The notes under the pieces are model-generated. The model was not told the origin of the DNA and did no database searches. It saw only the letters and a program-made list of their open reading frames with translations. 64,000 nt of DNA from Mycobacterium sp. (GTDB lineage Bacteria; Actinomycetota; Actinomycetes; Mycobacteriales; Mycobacteriaceae): contig JACPVR010000001.1 of the NCBI GenBank assembly GCA_016197405.1, positions 248,001 through 312,000 on the forward strand, read 5' to 3'. Of the stretch, positions 42,270-53,491 are shown piece by piece. The number at the start of each line of letters is the position of its first letter. The stretch's first letter is position 1. The position numbers and the translations under genes are program-made.

Positions 42270-44072
42270 TTGCGTGAAGTGAGCGTTCCCGCGTCCTTTA
42301 CCGTCGCGGAGACGGACAACATCGTGTCGGTCGTCTACGAACACGAACGGGACGACCCGAATCACCCGATCTACCAGCGCCTGGTCGACGGGAACTGGGT
42401 CGACGTCAGCTGCGCGCAGGCCGCGGCCCAGATTCGTTCGACGGCACAGGGTTTGATCGCCAACGGGGTGGCCCCCGGCGACCGCGTCGCCATCATGAGT
42501 GCCACCCGGTACGAATGGGCGATCCTGGACCTGGCCATTCTCAGTGTCGGCGCGCTGACCGTACCGATCTATGAGACATCGTCGGCCGAACAGGTCCGCT
42601 GGGTGCTGTCGGATTCCGGGGCGGTCCTGCTGTTCGCCGAGACCGATGCGCACGCGAAGATCGCCGCCGAGCTCGCCGACGACCTGCCCGATCTGCGCCG
42701 CGTCTTCCACATCAACACCGCGGACCCCAAGGCGCTCGACGAACTGGCCGCCGACGGCGCCGCCGTCGACCCGGCCGAGGTCGCCAACCGGGTGGCCGGT
42801 ATCCGCGCCACCGACCCCGCGACGCTGATCTACACCTCCGGTACCACCGGACGGCCCAAGGGCTGCCAGCTGACGCACTCCAACCTGCTCTACGAGGTGC
42901 GCGGCGCCAAGGCCAGCATGCCGACGCTGCTGGCGAGCGGACAGCGGTTGCTGGTGTTCCTGCCGCTGGCGCATGTGCTGGCGCGGGCACTGACCATCGG
43001 GGCGTTCCACAACAAGGTCACCGTCGGGTTCACCAGCGATATCAAGAACCTGATCCCGATGCTGTCGGTGTTCAAGCCCACCGTCGTGGTGTCGGTGCCA
43101 CGGGTCTTCGAGAAGGTCTACAACACCGCCGAGCAGAACGCCGCCAACGACGGTAAGGGCAAGATCTTCGCGATCGCCGCCAAGACCGCGATCGAGTACA
43201 GCGAGGCACTCGACGCGGGCGGACCGGGTCTGCTGCTGCGACTGCGGCACGCGGTGTTCGACAAGCTGGTCTACGGCAAGCTCAGGGCCGCACTCGGCGG
43301 CGACTGCACGGCGTCGATATCCGGCGGCGCGCCGCTGGGTGCCCGGCTGTGCCACTTCTACCGCGGTGTGGGCCTGACCATCTACGAGGGTTACGGACTC
43401 ACCGAGACCAGTGCCGCCATCACGGTCAATCAGGTCGGCGCCATCAAGGTCGGGTCGGTCGGAAAACTGTTGCCCGGCAACAGCATGCGGGTCGCCGACG
43501 ATGGTGAACTGTTGGTCCGCGGCGGTGTGGTCTTCGCCGGCTACTGGCACAACGAGACCGCGACCGCCGAGGCGATCGTGGACGGCTGGTTCCACACCGG
43601 CGACCTGGGCGCGGTCGACGACGACGGCTTCCTCAAGATCGTCGGGCGCAAGAAGGAGATCATCGTGACCGCGGGCGGCAAGAATGTTGCCCCGGCCGTC
43701 CTCGAAGACGAACTGCGGGCTCATCCGCTGATCAGCCAGGCGATGGCCGTCGGTGACGCGCAACCGTTCATCGGGGCCCTGATCACCATCGACCCGGAGG
43801 CCTTCGTGGGCTGGAAAGAGCGCCACGGCAAGGGCGCCGGCGCCAGCGTCGGTGATCTGGCGACCGATCCCGACCTGCTCGCCGAGGTCGAACGAGCCGT
43901 CAAGGACGCCAATCAGCAGGTGTCGCACGCCGAATCGATTCGCAAGTTCCGGATCCTGCCGGTCGATTTCACCGAGGCCACCGGCGAGCTCACACCGACG
44001 CTGAAGGTCAAGCGAAAGGTCGTGGCGGAGAAGTTCGCCGGCGATATCGACGCCCTCTACAAGAAGGACTAG
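42270..44072 (+). CDS. fadD15: Long-chain fatty acid-CoA ligase FadD15
   Basis: ANL-superfamily enzyme of 600 residues that activates long-chain fatty acids to acyl-CoA. The P-loop-like [21 protein letters not shown], the A5 motif [14 protein letters not shown], the A7/A8 region [15 protein letters not shown] and [18 protein letters not shown], and the A10 lysine near [11 protein letters not shown] are present. The TTG start at 42,270 is set by AGGAAGG seven bases upstream, and the sequence from there ([12 protein letters not shown]) matches the family N-terminus. It ends in a 4-bp convergent overlap with pimB. Confidence 0.96.
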   Translation: MREVSVPASFTVAETDNIVSVVYEHERDDPNHPIYQRLVDGNWVDVSCAQAAAQIRSTAQGLIANGVAPGDRVAIMSATRYEWAILDLAILSVGALTVPIYETSSAEQVRWVLSDSGAVLLFAETDAHAKIAAELADDLPDLRRVFHINTADPKALDELAADGAAVDPAEVANRVAGIRATDPATLIYTSGTTGRPKGCQLTHSNLLYEVRGAKASMPTLLASGQRLLVFLPLAHVLARALTIGAFHNKVTVGFTSDIKNLIPMLSVFKPTVVVSVPRVFEKVYNTAEQNAANDGKGKIFAIAAKTAIEYSEALDAGGPGLLLRLRHAVFDKLVYGKLRAALGGDCTASISGGAPLGARLCHFYRGVGLTIYEGYGLTETSAAITVNQVGAIKVGSVGKLLPGNSMRVADDGELLVRGGVVFAGYWHNETATAEAIVDGWFHTGDLGAVDDDGFLKIVGRKKEIIVTAGGKNVAPAVLEDELRAHPLISQAMAVGDAQPFIGALITIDPEAFVGWKERHGKGAGASVGDLATDPDLLAEVERAVKDANQQVSHAESIRKFRILPVDFTEATGELTPTLKVKRKVVAEKFAGDIDALYKKD

Positions 44073-45208
44073 CCGAGCAGCCGGCCCAGCCGGTCGGCCA
44101 TGGTGTCCCAGCGCCACTGGGTGCTCACCCACCGGCGGCCTTGGGCTCCGAGCCGGCCGGCCCGGTCCGGGTCGGCCAGCAGGGCGCTGACGGCCTCGAG
44201 CACCGCGGTGCTGTCGCGGCCGTCGACGACGTGGCCGGTTTCGCCTTCCAGCACGGTTTCCGGTGCTCCACCGGAGTCACCGGCGACCACCGGGATGCCG
44301 CTGGCCGAGGCCTCCAAGAAGACGATGCCCAGCCCCTCGACGTCCAGGCCCGCCCCCCGGGTGCGGCACGGCATCGCGAACACGTCACCCATCGCGTAGT
44401 GCGCCGGCAGCTCGTCGAACGGCACCCCGGCGGTGAAGACGACGTGCTCGCTCACCCCGGTGTCGGCGGCCAAGGTGCGCAGGCGCTCCAACTGCGGGCC
44501 ACCGCCGACGATCACCAGGGCTGCACCGTCGACCCGGCGGCGCAGCTCGGGTAACACCCGGATCAGCATGTCCTGGCCCTTACGCGGTACCAGCCGGGAC
44601 ACGCACACCACGGTCGGGCGCTCACCGAGCCCGTAACGCGCCCGCAGCTCGGAACGGGCCGCCGGGTCCGGCCGGAACCGGTCGCTGTCCACACCGGGGG
44701 GAACATGCTCCAGTGCGGCGGCCGGGCCGAACGCCGAGGCGAACCGGGACCGGGTGTAGCGGCTGACGTAGGTCACGACATCGGAGCTCTCGCCGATGCG
44801 GCGCAGCGCGGAGCGGGCCACCGGCAACATCGACCAGCCCACCTCGTGGCCGTGCGTGCTGGCCACCACGCGCCCGGCGCCGGCCCGGCGGGCGCTGGGA
44901 CCCAGCAGGGCCAGCGGCGCGGCCGCACCGAACCACACGGTGTCGATATCGCGATCGGCGATCAGGTCGCACATCCGGCGGTCGACCGTCGGCACCGGGA
45001 GCATCAAGGTGCCGGGATGGCGGACGATCTCGATACCGGCCGCGGCCGCGGCCTCGTCATAGGCCGACGCACCCTTCCAGCGCGGCGCATACACCGTGAG
45101 CTGGTGCGCACCGGATTGCGACAGCCGGGTGACAAGTTGTTCCAGATAGGACTGGATGCCGCCCGAACGCGGCGGAAAGTCATTGGTTACCAGCAGGACT
45201 CGGGTCAT
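44069..45208 (-). CDS. pimB: GDP-mannose-dependent alpha-(1-6)-phosphatidylinositol monomannoside mannosyltransferase PimB'
   Basis: GT4 glycosyltransferase (379 residues) that adds the second mannose in phosphatidylinositol mannoside synthesis at the cytoplasmic membrane face. It starts [20 protein letters not shown], with the acceptor-binding GG loop, and has [29 protein letters not shown] and the donor-binding [20 protein letters not shown]. The start at 45,208 is the family start; the frame extends upstream without family similarity. It groups functionally with MptA and the MptC-like enzyme in this window. Confidence 0.95.
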   Translation of the reverse strand: MTRVLLVTNDFPPRSGGIQSYLEQLVTRLSQSGAHQLTVYAPRWKGASAYDEAAAAAGIEIVRHPGTLMLPVPTVDRRMCDLIADRDIDTVWFGAAAPLALLGPSARRAGAGRVVASTHGHEVGWSMLPVARSALRRIGESSDVVTYVSRYTRSRFASAFGPAAALEHVPPGVDSDRFRPDPAARSELRARYGLGERPTVVCVSRLVPRKGQDMLIRVLPELRRRVDGAALVIVGGGPQLERLRTLAADTGVSEHVVFTAGVPFDELPAHYAMGDVFAMPCRTRGAGLDVEGLGIVFLEASASGIPVVAGDSGGAPETVLEGETGHVVDGRDSTAVLEAVSALLADPDRAGRLGAQGRRWVSTQWRWDTMADRLGRLLG

Positions 45209-45219
45209 CGGCGGATACG

Positions 45220-46101
45220 TTACGCGGTCAGCCAGCTCCGCCAGCCGACCAGCAACTGTTGCGGGTCGGCACCCAGTACCTGCCGCAACGCGGTCGGTGC
45301 GTCGGCATGGCCGCTGCCGCACGCGGTTTCGTAGAGTCGGCGCAGCGCCGGCGGACCGTACCGGTCGGCGACGAACCGGGCGAAAAGCCAGGCCCGGTCA
45401 TAGGCCGCCGACAGCTGTTGCGCGGTGCCGGTGAAGTCGGTGTCGGCGGGCAGCGTGGTGCCCACGTCGCGGTATTGCCCCGGGGCGGGCGCCGGGCGGG
45501 CGACATAGTCGGCGACGCCCTCGGTGAGCCACCGGGGTGCATCGGCGGCGGTGCCTGCCCGCGCCGCGTAATGAAAGAGTTCGTGGGTCAACACGATCCG
45601 TAAGGCCTGCGGAGTCATATCGGCGGCGCCGGGCGCAAGCACGATGCGCTGGCCGGTGGCCACCCGACGCTGCGGGTCGACCTGATCTGCCACCGCAAGG
45701 GCCGCGGTATCGCTGCGCGGCTGGGTGCCGGCCTGTTCGGTGAACTGTCGGGCCGAACCGGTGCCGATGACGACGATGTCGTGCGTCCAGTCGGTGCCCC
45801 AGAACTGTTCCACCGCCGACACCGCCGGGCCGATATCGTCGCGGACCCGGCTCAGCGTGGCATCACTGGCCGCACCGCCCAGGCTTATCAGCGTGACGGT
45901 CCTGCCGTCACCGACGGTCAGGGTGGGAGCTGCTGCGGGAGCCGGCGGAGCCGTCGGTGCGGTGCGCGGCGTATCGGTCATCCGGGACACCCCGACCACA
46001 GCGGCGATCAATACGGCGCATGCGGCGACGGCCGCGAACGGCCGGCGCGAACGGGATGGCTCAGTAACGACGGGCGTTGTAGAACGGGCCGGCGCCGTCA
46101 A
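45220..46101 (-). CDS. Putative membrane-anchored zinc metalloprotease (gluzincin-type HExxH)
   Basis: A 293-residue protein with a cytoplasmic N-terminus, one TM or signal-anchor helix (about 22-39), a Pro/Ala linker and an extracytoplasmic domain. That domain contains HELFH (His173, Glu174, His177) in IVLTHELFHYAARAG and, 17 residues on, WLTEGVADYV (Glu194). This is the zinc-ligand layout of gluzincins/peptidase MA-like proteins. The TTG start at 46,101 lies inside the end of the NlpC/P60 gene (41-bp overlap) after GAAGGTGG. I do not recognise a named family. The pairing with a cell-wall hydrolase suggests an envelope role. Confidence 0.8.
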   Translation of the reverse strand: MTAPARSTTPVVTEPSRSRRPFAAVAACAVLIAAVVGVSRMTDTPRTAPTAPPAPAAAPTLTVGDGRTVTLISLGGAASDATLSRVRDDIGPAVSAVEQFWGTDWTHDIVVIGTGSARQFTEQAGTQPRSDTAALAVADQVDPQRRVATGQRIVLAPGAADMTPQALRIVLTHELFHYAARAGTAADAPRWLTEGVADYVARPAPAPGQYRDVGTTLPADTDFTGTAQQLSAAYDRAWLFARFVADRYGPPALRRLYETACGSGHADAPTALRQVLGADPQQLLVGWRSWLTA

Positions 46102-47260
46102 GCGGCACCACCTTCACCGGCTGGCCGTAGGTGGAGGCGTGCACGACCATGCCGTCGCCGACATAGATTCCGGTGTGCGAGGCGTCGGAGTAGAAATTGA
46201 CGACGTCACCGGGCTGCAGCGCATCGCGTGACACCGACTGGCCGCCGGCGGCCAGCGCCTGGCTGGAGTGCGGCAGAGAGATCCCGGCCTGCTGGAACGC
46301 CCACATCACCAGACCCGAGCAGTCGAACGCACCTGGTCCGCCGGCACCCCAGGAGTAGGGGGCCCCGACCCGGGTCAATGCGGCTTGGACGGCGATCGCA
46401 CCTTCAGGTGCGCCACCACCCTCACCGGGCTGTACGGCGCCCTCCGGCGGGGCCATGTCGCCGGGCGGAATTCCCTCCGGCGGCGCCGGCGCGGCAGGCA
46501 GGGCCTCGGGCGCAGGCGGAAGCGCATCGGGCGGTAATGCTCCCGGCGGCCCGGCGGCCAGCACATCGGGTCCCGGCGCGGCCTCCGGTGGCGGTACCGG
46601 TCCCGGTGCGGCCAGTGCAACCCGCTGCGACGGCGTCAGCGCCTGGTACTGCGACTTGACCACGGCGATCTGCAGTTGCAGCTGGCTCTGCTTGGCCTGC
46701 AGGTCGGCGCGGACCGCGGCGGCCTGCTGGGCTGCGGTCTTGGCCTCGGCGGCGGATTTCGCCGACGCCTCCTGCGCCTGGACGGCTTCGGCACTGATCT
46801 TGCGGTAGTTGGCCATCTGCGACGACATCTCGGTGGCCATCACGCGCTGCATCGCGAGCTTGTCGATGAGGCCCTGCGGCGAGCCTGCGGTCAGAATGGC
46901 GGCCAGACCGTCGGTGCGCCCACCCATATACATGGCGGCGGCGACGTTGTCGACGGACCCCTGGAAGGTGGCCAGCTGCACCTGGGCGGCGTTCACGGCC
47001 GCCTGGTCCTGGATGTACTTGTTGTCCGCGGCGGCCTGGGCCGCGGTCTTGGCGTCCAGGTCGAGCTGTGCGGTGTGCATGGCTTCGGTGGCCTGCTCGG
47101 CCTGCCGGGAGAGTTCGTTGAGCTTTGCCAGCGCGTCATCGGCGGGATCGGCATGGACGGCGGACGCAAGGATGCTGCCCAGCATCATGACGCCGACCAA
47201 CGCACCGATTACAGGCCGCTTTAGAACGCGCTTCACTCGGTGTGTGCCGGAGAGGGTCAA
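46061..47260 (-). CDS. Secreted NlpC/P60 peptidoglycan endopeptidase (Rv2190c-like)
   Basis: A 399-residue secreted hydrolase. A signal peptide (cleavage near ASAVHADP, about 36) is followed by a long Ala/Gln/Lys coiled coil (about 38-205), a Pro/Ala/Gly linker (about 218-285) and the C-terminal NlpC/P60 domain. Catalytic Cys314 is in FDCSGLVMW, His362 in SDASHTGIYVGDG, and His374 follows in VVHASTYG. The layout matches RipA/RipC-like D-Glu-mDAP endopeptidases, with the coiled coil as possible regulator. The TTG at 47,260 has AAGGA ten bases upstream; GTG at 47,236 is an alternative. Confidence 0.93.
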   Translation of the reverse strand: MTLSGTHRVKRVLKRPVIGALVGVMMLGSILASAVHADPADDALAKLNELSRQAEQATEAMHTAQLDLDAKTAAQAAADNKYIQDQAAVNAAQVQLATFQGSVDNVAAAMYMGGRTDGLAAILTAGSPQGLIDKLAMQRVMATEMSSQMANYRKISAEAVQAQEASAKSAAEAKTAAQQAAAVRADLQAKQSQLQLQIAVVKSQYQALTPSQRVALAAPGPVPPPEAAPGPDVLAAGPPGALPPDALPPAPEALPAAPAPPEGIPPGDMAPPEGAVQPGEGGGAPEGAIAVQAALTRVGAPYSWGAGGPGAFDCSGLVMWAFQQAGISLPHSSQALAAGGQSVSRDALQPGDVVNFYSDASHTGIYVGDGMVVHASTYGQPVKVVPLDGAGPFYNARRY

Positions 47261-47418
47261 GATTGGGTGTCCTTAAACTGCCTTCGCCGCGCCGCTGCTG
47301 CAGGCCGCCGAACCGCCTTAGGTCTCAGACAGGTTACGAAACGGCATCGGCGTTGTCCAACAGGAGAGCCAAATTTAACAGTCCCCGGCGATCGGCGCCC
47401 AATCCCCTGCACAGCCGC

Positions 47419-47652
47419 TCATGCCACGCCGGGCTTGCGCTGACGATGTATCGGTACCAGCCGCAACCGCGGTGCCATACCGGCGTCGGCCAGCACCTCC
47501 AATGCCGCCCGCTCATCGGCCAGCAATGTCTCCGGCACACCGAGCAAGACGCTGACCACACAGTCCCGGCAGCCCGGTCCGCGTACAGCACAGTCGTCAC
47601 AATCGATTGTCACCGGATCGGCCGGTTCACCCTGGCGAGTGTTGTGTCCCAT
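47419..47652 (-). CDS. Small Cys-rich conserved protein
   Basis: A 77-residue protein of unknown function. The core IDCDDCAVRGPGCRDCVVSVLLG contains four cysteines in two CxxC/CxxxxxxCxxC-type pairs (written here as CDDC and CRDC), possibly metal-binding. A helical DERAALEVLADAGMAPRLRL follows. The ATG at 47,652 is chosen because the frame upstream is unlike protein sequence. It precedes the NlpC/P60 gene by 158 bp and is divergent from the exonuclease/UvrC-like gene. Confidence 0.72.
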   Translation of the reverse strand: MGHNTRQGEPADPVTIDCDDCAVRGPGCRDCVVSVLLGVPETLLADERAALEVLADAGMAPRLRLVPIHRQRKPGVA

Positions 47653-47801
47653 TTCCACTGTCCTCTCGATGTCCGTCGGCCCGAACGCTAAACCCGGCCA
47701 CCGACAAGAAACCGTGTGAAGGGTGTGACTCATTCGACAGATGGGACAGATGAGGCGTGCGGCCGCCGCTGGGGCCGATGTTGCCGGCGTGGTGCGTGGA
47801 T

Positions 47802-49651
47802 ATGTCAGGGGTCATCCCTACCGTGACATTCGTGACCGGGCCGCACAGCACCCAGCTGAGCTTCACCGATATCGATCCGAGCGCCGATGTGCCGCTGCGT
47901 GAGACCACTTTCGTCGTGGTCGACCTGGAAACCACCGGCGGGCGCGCCCGGCCCGGCCCGGACGGCAGGCAGTGCGATGCCATCACCGAGATCGGGGCCG
48001 TCAAATCCGCGGCGGCCGAATCCTCGGAGAATTTGCCACGCTTGTCGATCCCGGGCGCGCGATCCCACCGCAGATCGTGCAGTTGACCGGTATCACCACC
48101 GCCATGGTGTGCGCCGCGCCGACCATCGACGCGGTGCTGCCGATGTTCCTGGAGTTCTGCCGCGGCGCGGTGCTGGTGGCGCACAACGCCGGATTCGACA
48201 TCGGTTTCCTCAAGGCCGCCGCGACGCACTGCGCGATCCCCTGGCCCAACCCGCCGGTGCTGTGCACGGTCAAACTGGCCCGCCGGGTGCTGACCCGCGA
48301 CGAGGCACCGTCGGTGGCACTGGGGGCGCTGGCGCGGCTGTTCCGCACCAGCACCGAGCCGACCCACCGCGCCCTCGACGACGCCCGCGCCACCGTCGAC
48401 GTACTGCACGGACTCATCGAACGCGTCGGCAACCTCGGCGTCCACAGCTATCCGGACCTGCGCGCCTACCTGCCCAATGTCACACCCGCGCAGCGCCGCA
48501 AACGCGTGCTGGCAACACATCTGCCGCATCGGCCCGGGGTGTATCTGTTCCGCGGTCCGGCCGGCGAGGTGCTCTACGTCGGCACCGCCGTCGACCTGCA
48601 CCGCCGGGTCGGGCAGTACTTCACCGGGGCCGACCCGCGGGGCCGGATGCGCGAGATGGTCGGGTTGGCCACCGCCGTCGACCATGTCGAATGCGCGCAT
48701 GCGCTGGAAGCCGGCGTGCGCGAACTGCGGCTACTGGCCGCGCACGCCCCGCCCTACAACCGGCGCTCGCGATTCCCGCACCGCTGGTGGTGGGTGGTGC
48801 TCACCGACGAGGCCTTCCCGCGGTTGTCGGTGGTGCGCGCGCCGCGCCACGACACCGCCGCCGGGCCGTACCGGTCCCGCGCTGACGCCGCCACCACCGC
48901 CGCGCTGCTGGCCCGGTTCACCGGCGTCCGCACCTGCACCACCCGGCTGGCCCGTTCGGCCCGGCACGGGCCGTCCTGCCCCCAGCGCGAGGTCGCGCCG
49001 TGCCCGGCCGGGCGCGATCTCGACGCGGCCGGCTACCTCCCCGCCGCGCAGGCCGCCGCCGACCTCATCGCCGGCCGCGATCACCGCGCGCTGGCGGCCT
49101 GCGTCGCCGAGGTGGCAGCGCTGGCCGAACGCAGCCGCTACGAGAACGCCGCGCGGTTACGCGATCACACCGCCGTCGCCGTCGACGCGCTGTGGCGTGG
49201 GCAGCGGCTGCACGCGCTGGCCGCCGTCGGCGAGCTGGTGGCGGCCCAGCCCGACGGGGCCGGCGGCTGGCAACTTGCCGTCATCCGGCACGGCCAGCTC
49301 GCCGCCGCCGGTACCGCACGCCGCGGGGTGCCGCCGATGCCGGTCGTCGACGCATTGTGCGCGGGCGCGCAGACCGTGCTCTACGAGCCGGCACCGCTGG
49401 GTGGCGCGATGGTGGAGGAGACCGGACTACTGGCGCGCTGGCTGGCCACGCCGGGCACCCGGATCGTGCACGCCGAGGACGGCTGGTGCACACCGATCGG
49501 CGCGGCGGGACGTTTCGGTGGGTGGGCCGCGGCGGCCCGCTCGGCGCGGCTGGCGGCCGAGGCACTCGTCGACACCGAACACGACGCCCGCCTGCTGGCC
49601 GTCGCCAGGGGCACGAGCACGCCGCGCGCGGGGTCTACAGCCGCTGGGTGA
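47802..49651 (+). pseudogene. DEDDh exonuclease - GIY-YIG (UvrC-like) fusion gene (Rv2191-like), frameshifted at about 48,003
   Basis: Two frames together encode one protein of about 616 residues. Frame 1 holds the ExoI motif [12 protein letters not shown] and ITEIGAVK, then runs to a TGA at 48,086. The next frame continues exactly with [17 protein letters not shown] and VQLTGIT, ExoII ([14 protein letters not shown]) and ExoIII ([11 protein letters not shown]). It then has a GIY-YIG domain ([21 protein letters not shown]) and a UvrC-like C-terminus. One A is missing from an A-run at 48,003-48,005. The intact type joins a Pol III epsilon-like exonuclease to a UvrC/Cho-like nuclease, probably for repair. 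It may be a true pseudogene or a sequencing error. Its 3' end overlaps trpD by 17 bp. Confidence 0.85.
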
Positions 49652-50708
49652 ACTTCGCCCACTTGGCGAGCAACTGCCCGGCCGCGCCGCTGTCGATGGC
49701 CTCGGCGGCACGCGCCAGCCCGGCTTCCCAGGACGGCAGCCACTCGGCGGTGCTGGTCAGTCCGGCATGGGCCACCATGGCGCCGGCCGCGTTGAGGATC
49801 ACCGCATCGCGGACCGGGCCGGCAGCCCCGGAGAACACCGAACGCGCTTCTGCCGCGTTGGATTCGGCGTCACCGCCGATGAGTTCGGACAACTGCGCCC
49901 TGGCGAAGCCGAAACCGGCCGGATCGAAGGTCAGCCGGTCGATGGTGCCGGCCTGCACGCGCCAGATGGTCGACGTCGTCGTGGTGGTCAGTTCGTCGAG
50001 ACCGTCGTCGCCGTGCACCACCAGCACACTGGAACGCCGCGCCGCGAAAACCCCGGCCATCACCTCGGCCAGGTCACCGAACGCGCACCCGATGAGTCCG
50101 GCGCGCGGACTGGCCGGGTTGGTCAGCGGCCCCAGCAGGTTGAAGACCGTCGGCACCCCGATCTCGCGACGTGCCGCCCCGGCGTGGCGCAACGACGGAT
50201 GGAACTGCGGCGCGAAACAGAAACCGATACCCACCTCGGTGACACAGCGCGCCACCTGATCGGGATTCAGGTCGATCCGCACCCCGAGTGCTTCGAGGGT
50301 GTCGGCACCACCCGACAGCGACGAGGCCGCCCGGTTGCCGTGTTTGACCACCCGGATACCGCATGCCGCGACCACGATCGCCGCCATGGTGGACAGGTTG
50401 ACGGTGTTGGCACCGTCACCGCCGGTGCCCACCACGTCGACGGTGTCGGTGCCGATGATCTCGGTGGGCACCCGGCGCGCATGCGAGAGCATCATCTCGG
50501 CCAATTCGTTCACTTCGGCCGATGTCGGGCGTTTCATCTTCATCGACACGCCGAACGCCGCGATCTGAGCCGGCGTCGCGACCCCCGTCATGATCTGGTC
50601 CATCGCCCAGCCGGCCTGGCCCGGCAGCAGCGGCTCGCGGTCGGTCAGGCGGCCCAGGACCTGCGGCCATGTCGTGGTCGGATCCAATCCCTGTGCGGCA
50701 GTGCTCAC
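49635..50708 (-). CDS. trpD: Anthranilate phosphoribosyltransferase TrpD
   Basis: Second step of tryptophan synthesis, joining anthranilate to PRPP. It has [19 protein letters not shown] (PRPP loop), [37 protein letters not shown] and [17 protein letters not shown]. The GTG at 50,708 gives 357 residues; the longer upstream frame adds unrelated sequence. As in other mycobacteria trpD stands apart from the other trp genes, next to ctaE (divergent, 112 bp). Confidence 0.97.
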   Translation of the reverse strand: MSTAAQGLDPTTTWPQVLGRLTDREPLLPGQAGWAMDQIMTGVATPAQIAAFGVSMKMKRPTSAEVNELAEMMLSHARRVPTEIIGTDTVDVVGTGGDGANTVNLSTMAAIVVAACGIRVVKHGNRAASSLSGGADTLEALGVRIDLNPDQVARCVTEVGIGFCFAPQFHPSLRHAGAARREIGVPTVFNLLGPLTNPASPRAGLIGCAFGDLAEVMAGVFAARRSSVLVVHGDDGLDELTTTTTSTIWRVQAGTIDRLTFDPAGFGFARAQLSELIGGDAESNAAEARSVFSGAAGPVRDAVILNAAGAMVAHAGLTSTAEWLPSWEAGLARAAEAIDSGAAGQLLAKWAKFTQRL

Positions 50709-50718
50709 CCGCCGATAG

Positions 50719-52285
<1,567 letters not shown>

Positions 52286-52289
<4 letters not shown>

Positions 52290-53491
52290 GCAACGACAAT
52301 CCTGAAAGCGCAGGAGTCGACAAGGGCACTGACAGCCCCGGCCAGACCGGCGAACCCGGTCAGCCGACCGACGCCCAGCTGGCCAAGATGTCGACCGCGG
52401 AACTGCTGGCCCTCGGCGGCAAGCTCGACGGTGTCGACATCGCCTTCAAGGAGCCGCGCTGGCCCGTCGAGGGCACCAAGGCCGAGAAGCGCGCCGAGCG
52501 AACGGTGGCCAACTGGCTGCTGCTCGGCGGTGTGAGCGGTCTTGCGCTGCTGGTCATCTTCCTGTTCTGGCCGTGGGAGTACGAGCCGCACAGCCTCTGG
52601 TACAGCCTGGCGACACCGCTGTACGGTCTGACCTTCGGCCTGTCGATCCTGGCTATCGGCATCGGTGCGGTGCTGTACCAGAAGAAGTTCATCCCCGAAG
52701 AGATCACCATCCAGGATCGCCACGACGGTGCCTCACCCGAGCTGCACCGCCGGACCATCGTGGCCAACCTCGAAGATGCGCTCGAAGGCTCGACGATCAA
52801 GCGCCGCAAGATGATCGGCGCTTCGCTCGGTCTGGGTCTGGGCGCTTTCGGGCTCGGCACCCTGGTGGCGTTCGCGGGTGGCTTGATCAAGAACCCGTGG
52901 AAGCCGGTGGTCCCGACCGCCGACGGTAAGAAGGCCGTGCTGTGGACGTCGGGGTGGACCCCGCGCTTCACCGGCGAGACCATCTTCCTGGCCCGCGCCA
53001 CCGGCGACAGCCACTCCCCCTTCACCAAGATGCGGCCCGAGGATCTCGACGCCGGCGGTATGGAGACGGTGTTCCCGTGGCGCGAGTCCGACGGCGACGG
53101 CACCACGGTGGAATCGCATGAGAAGTTGTCGGCCATCCAGATGGGTGTGCGCAACCCGGTGATGCTCATCCGGATCAAGCCGCAGGACATGAACAAGGTG
53201 GTCAAGCGGCAGGGCCAGGAGAGCTTCAACTTCGGCGACCTGTTCGCCTACACCAAGGTCTGCTCGCACCTGGGCTGCCCGTCCTCGCTGTACGAGCAGC
53301 AGACCTACCGCATCCTGTGCCCGTGCCACCAGTCGCAGTTCGACGCTTTGCATTTCGCGAAGCCGATCTTCGGCCCGGCTGCCCGCGCATTGGCGCAGCT
53401 TCCCATCACAATCGATTCCGACGGGTATCTGGTCGCCAACGGCGACTTCATCGAACCGGTCGGACCGGCATTCTGGGAGCGGAAATCATGA
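52286..53491 (+). CDS. qcrA: Rieske iron-sulfur subunit QcrA
   Basis: Rieske protein of 401 residues. The [2Fe-2S] ligands are in CSHLGCPSS and CPCHQSQF. Three TM helices lie before the Rieske domain (about 77-97, 110-135 and 175-195), the actinobacterial arrangement, after an acidic, Gly/Pro-rich N-terminus. A cytoplasmic loop between helices 2 and 3 ([16 protein letters not shown]) is typical. The ATG overlaps the qcrC stop; the gene is followed by qcrB with a 4-bp overlap. Confidence 0.97.

Noticed and set aside
42252..44132. 626-codon open frame antisense to fadD15
   Set aside because: FadD15 has every family motif; the antisense product is repetitive Gln/Asp/Val sequence with no domain.
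48000..48010. Programmed -1 ribosomal frameshift in the exonuclease/UvrC-like gene
   Set aside because: The site TCAAATC is not a canonical slippery heptamer, and no obvious downstream pseudoknot is apparent; an indel is simpler.
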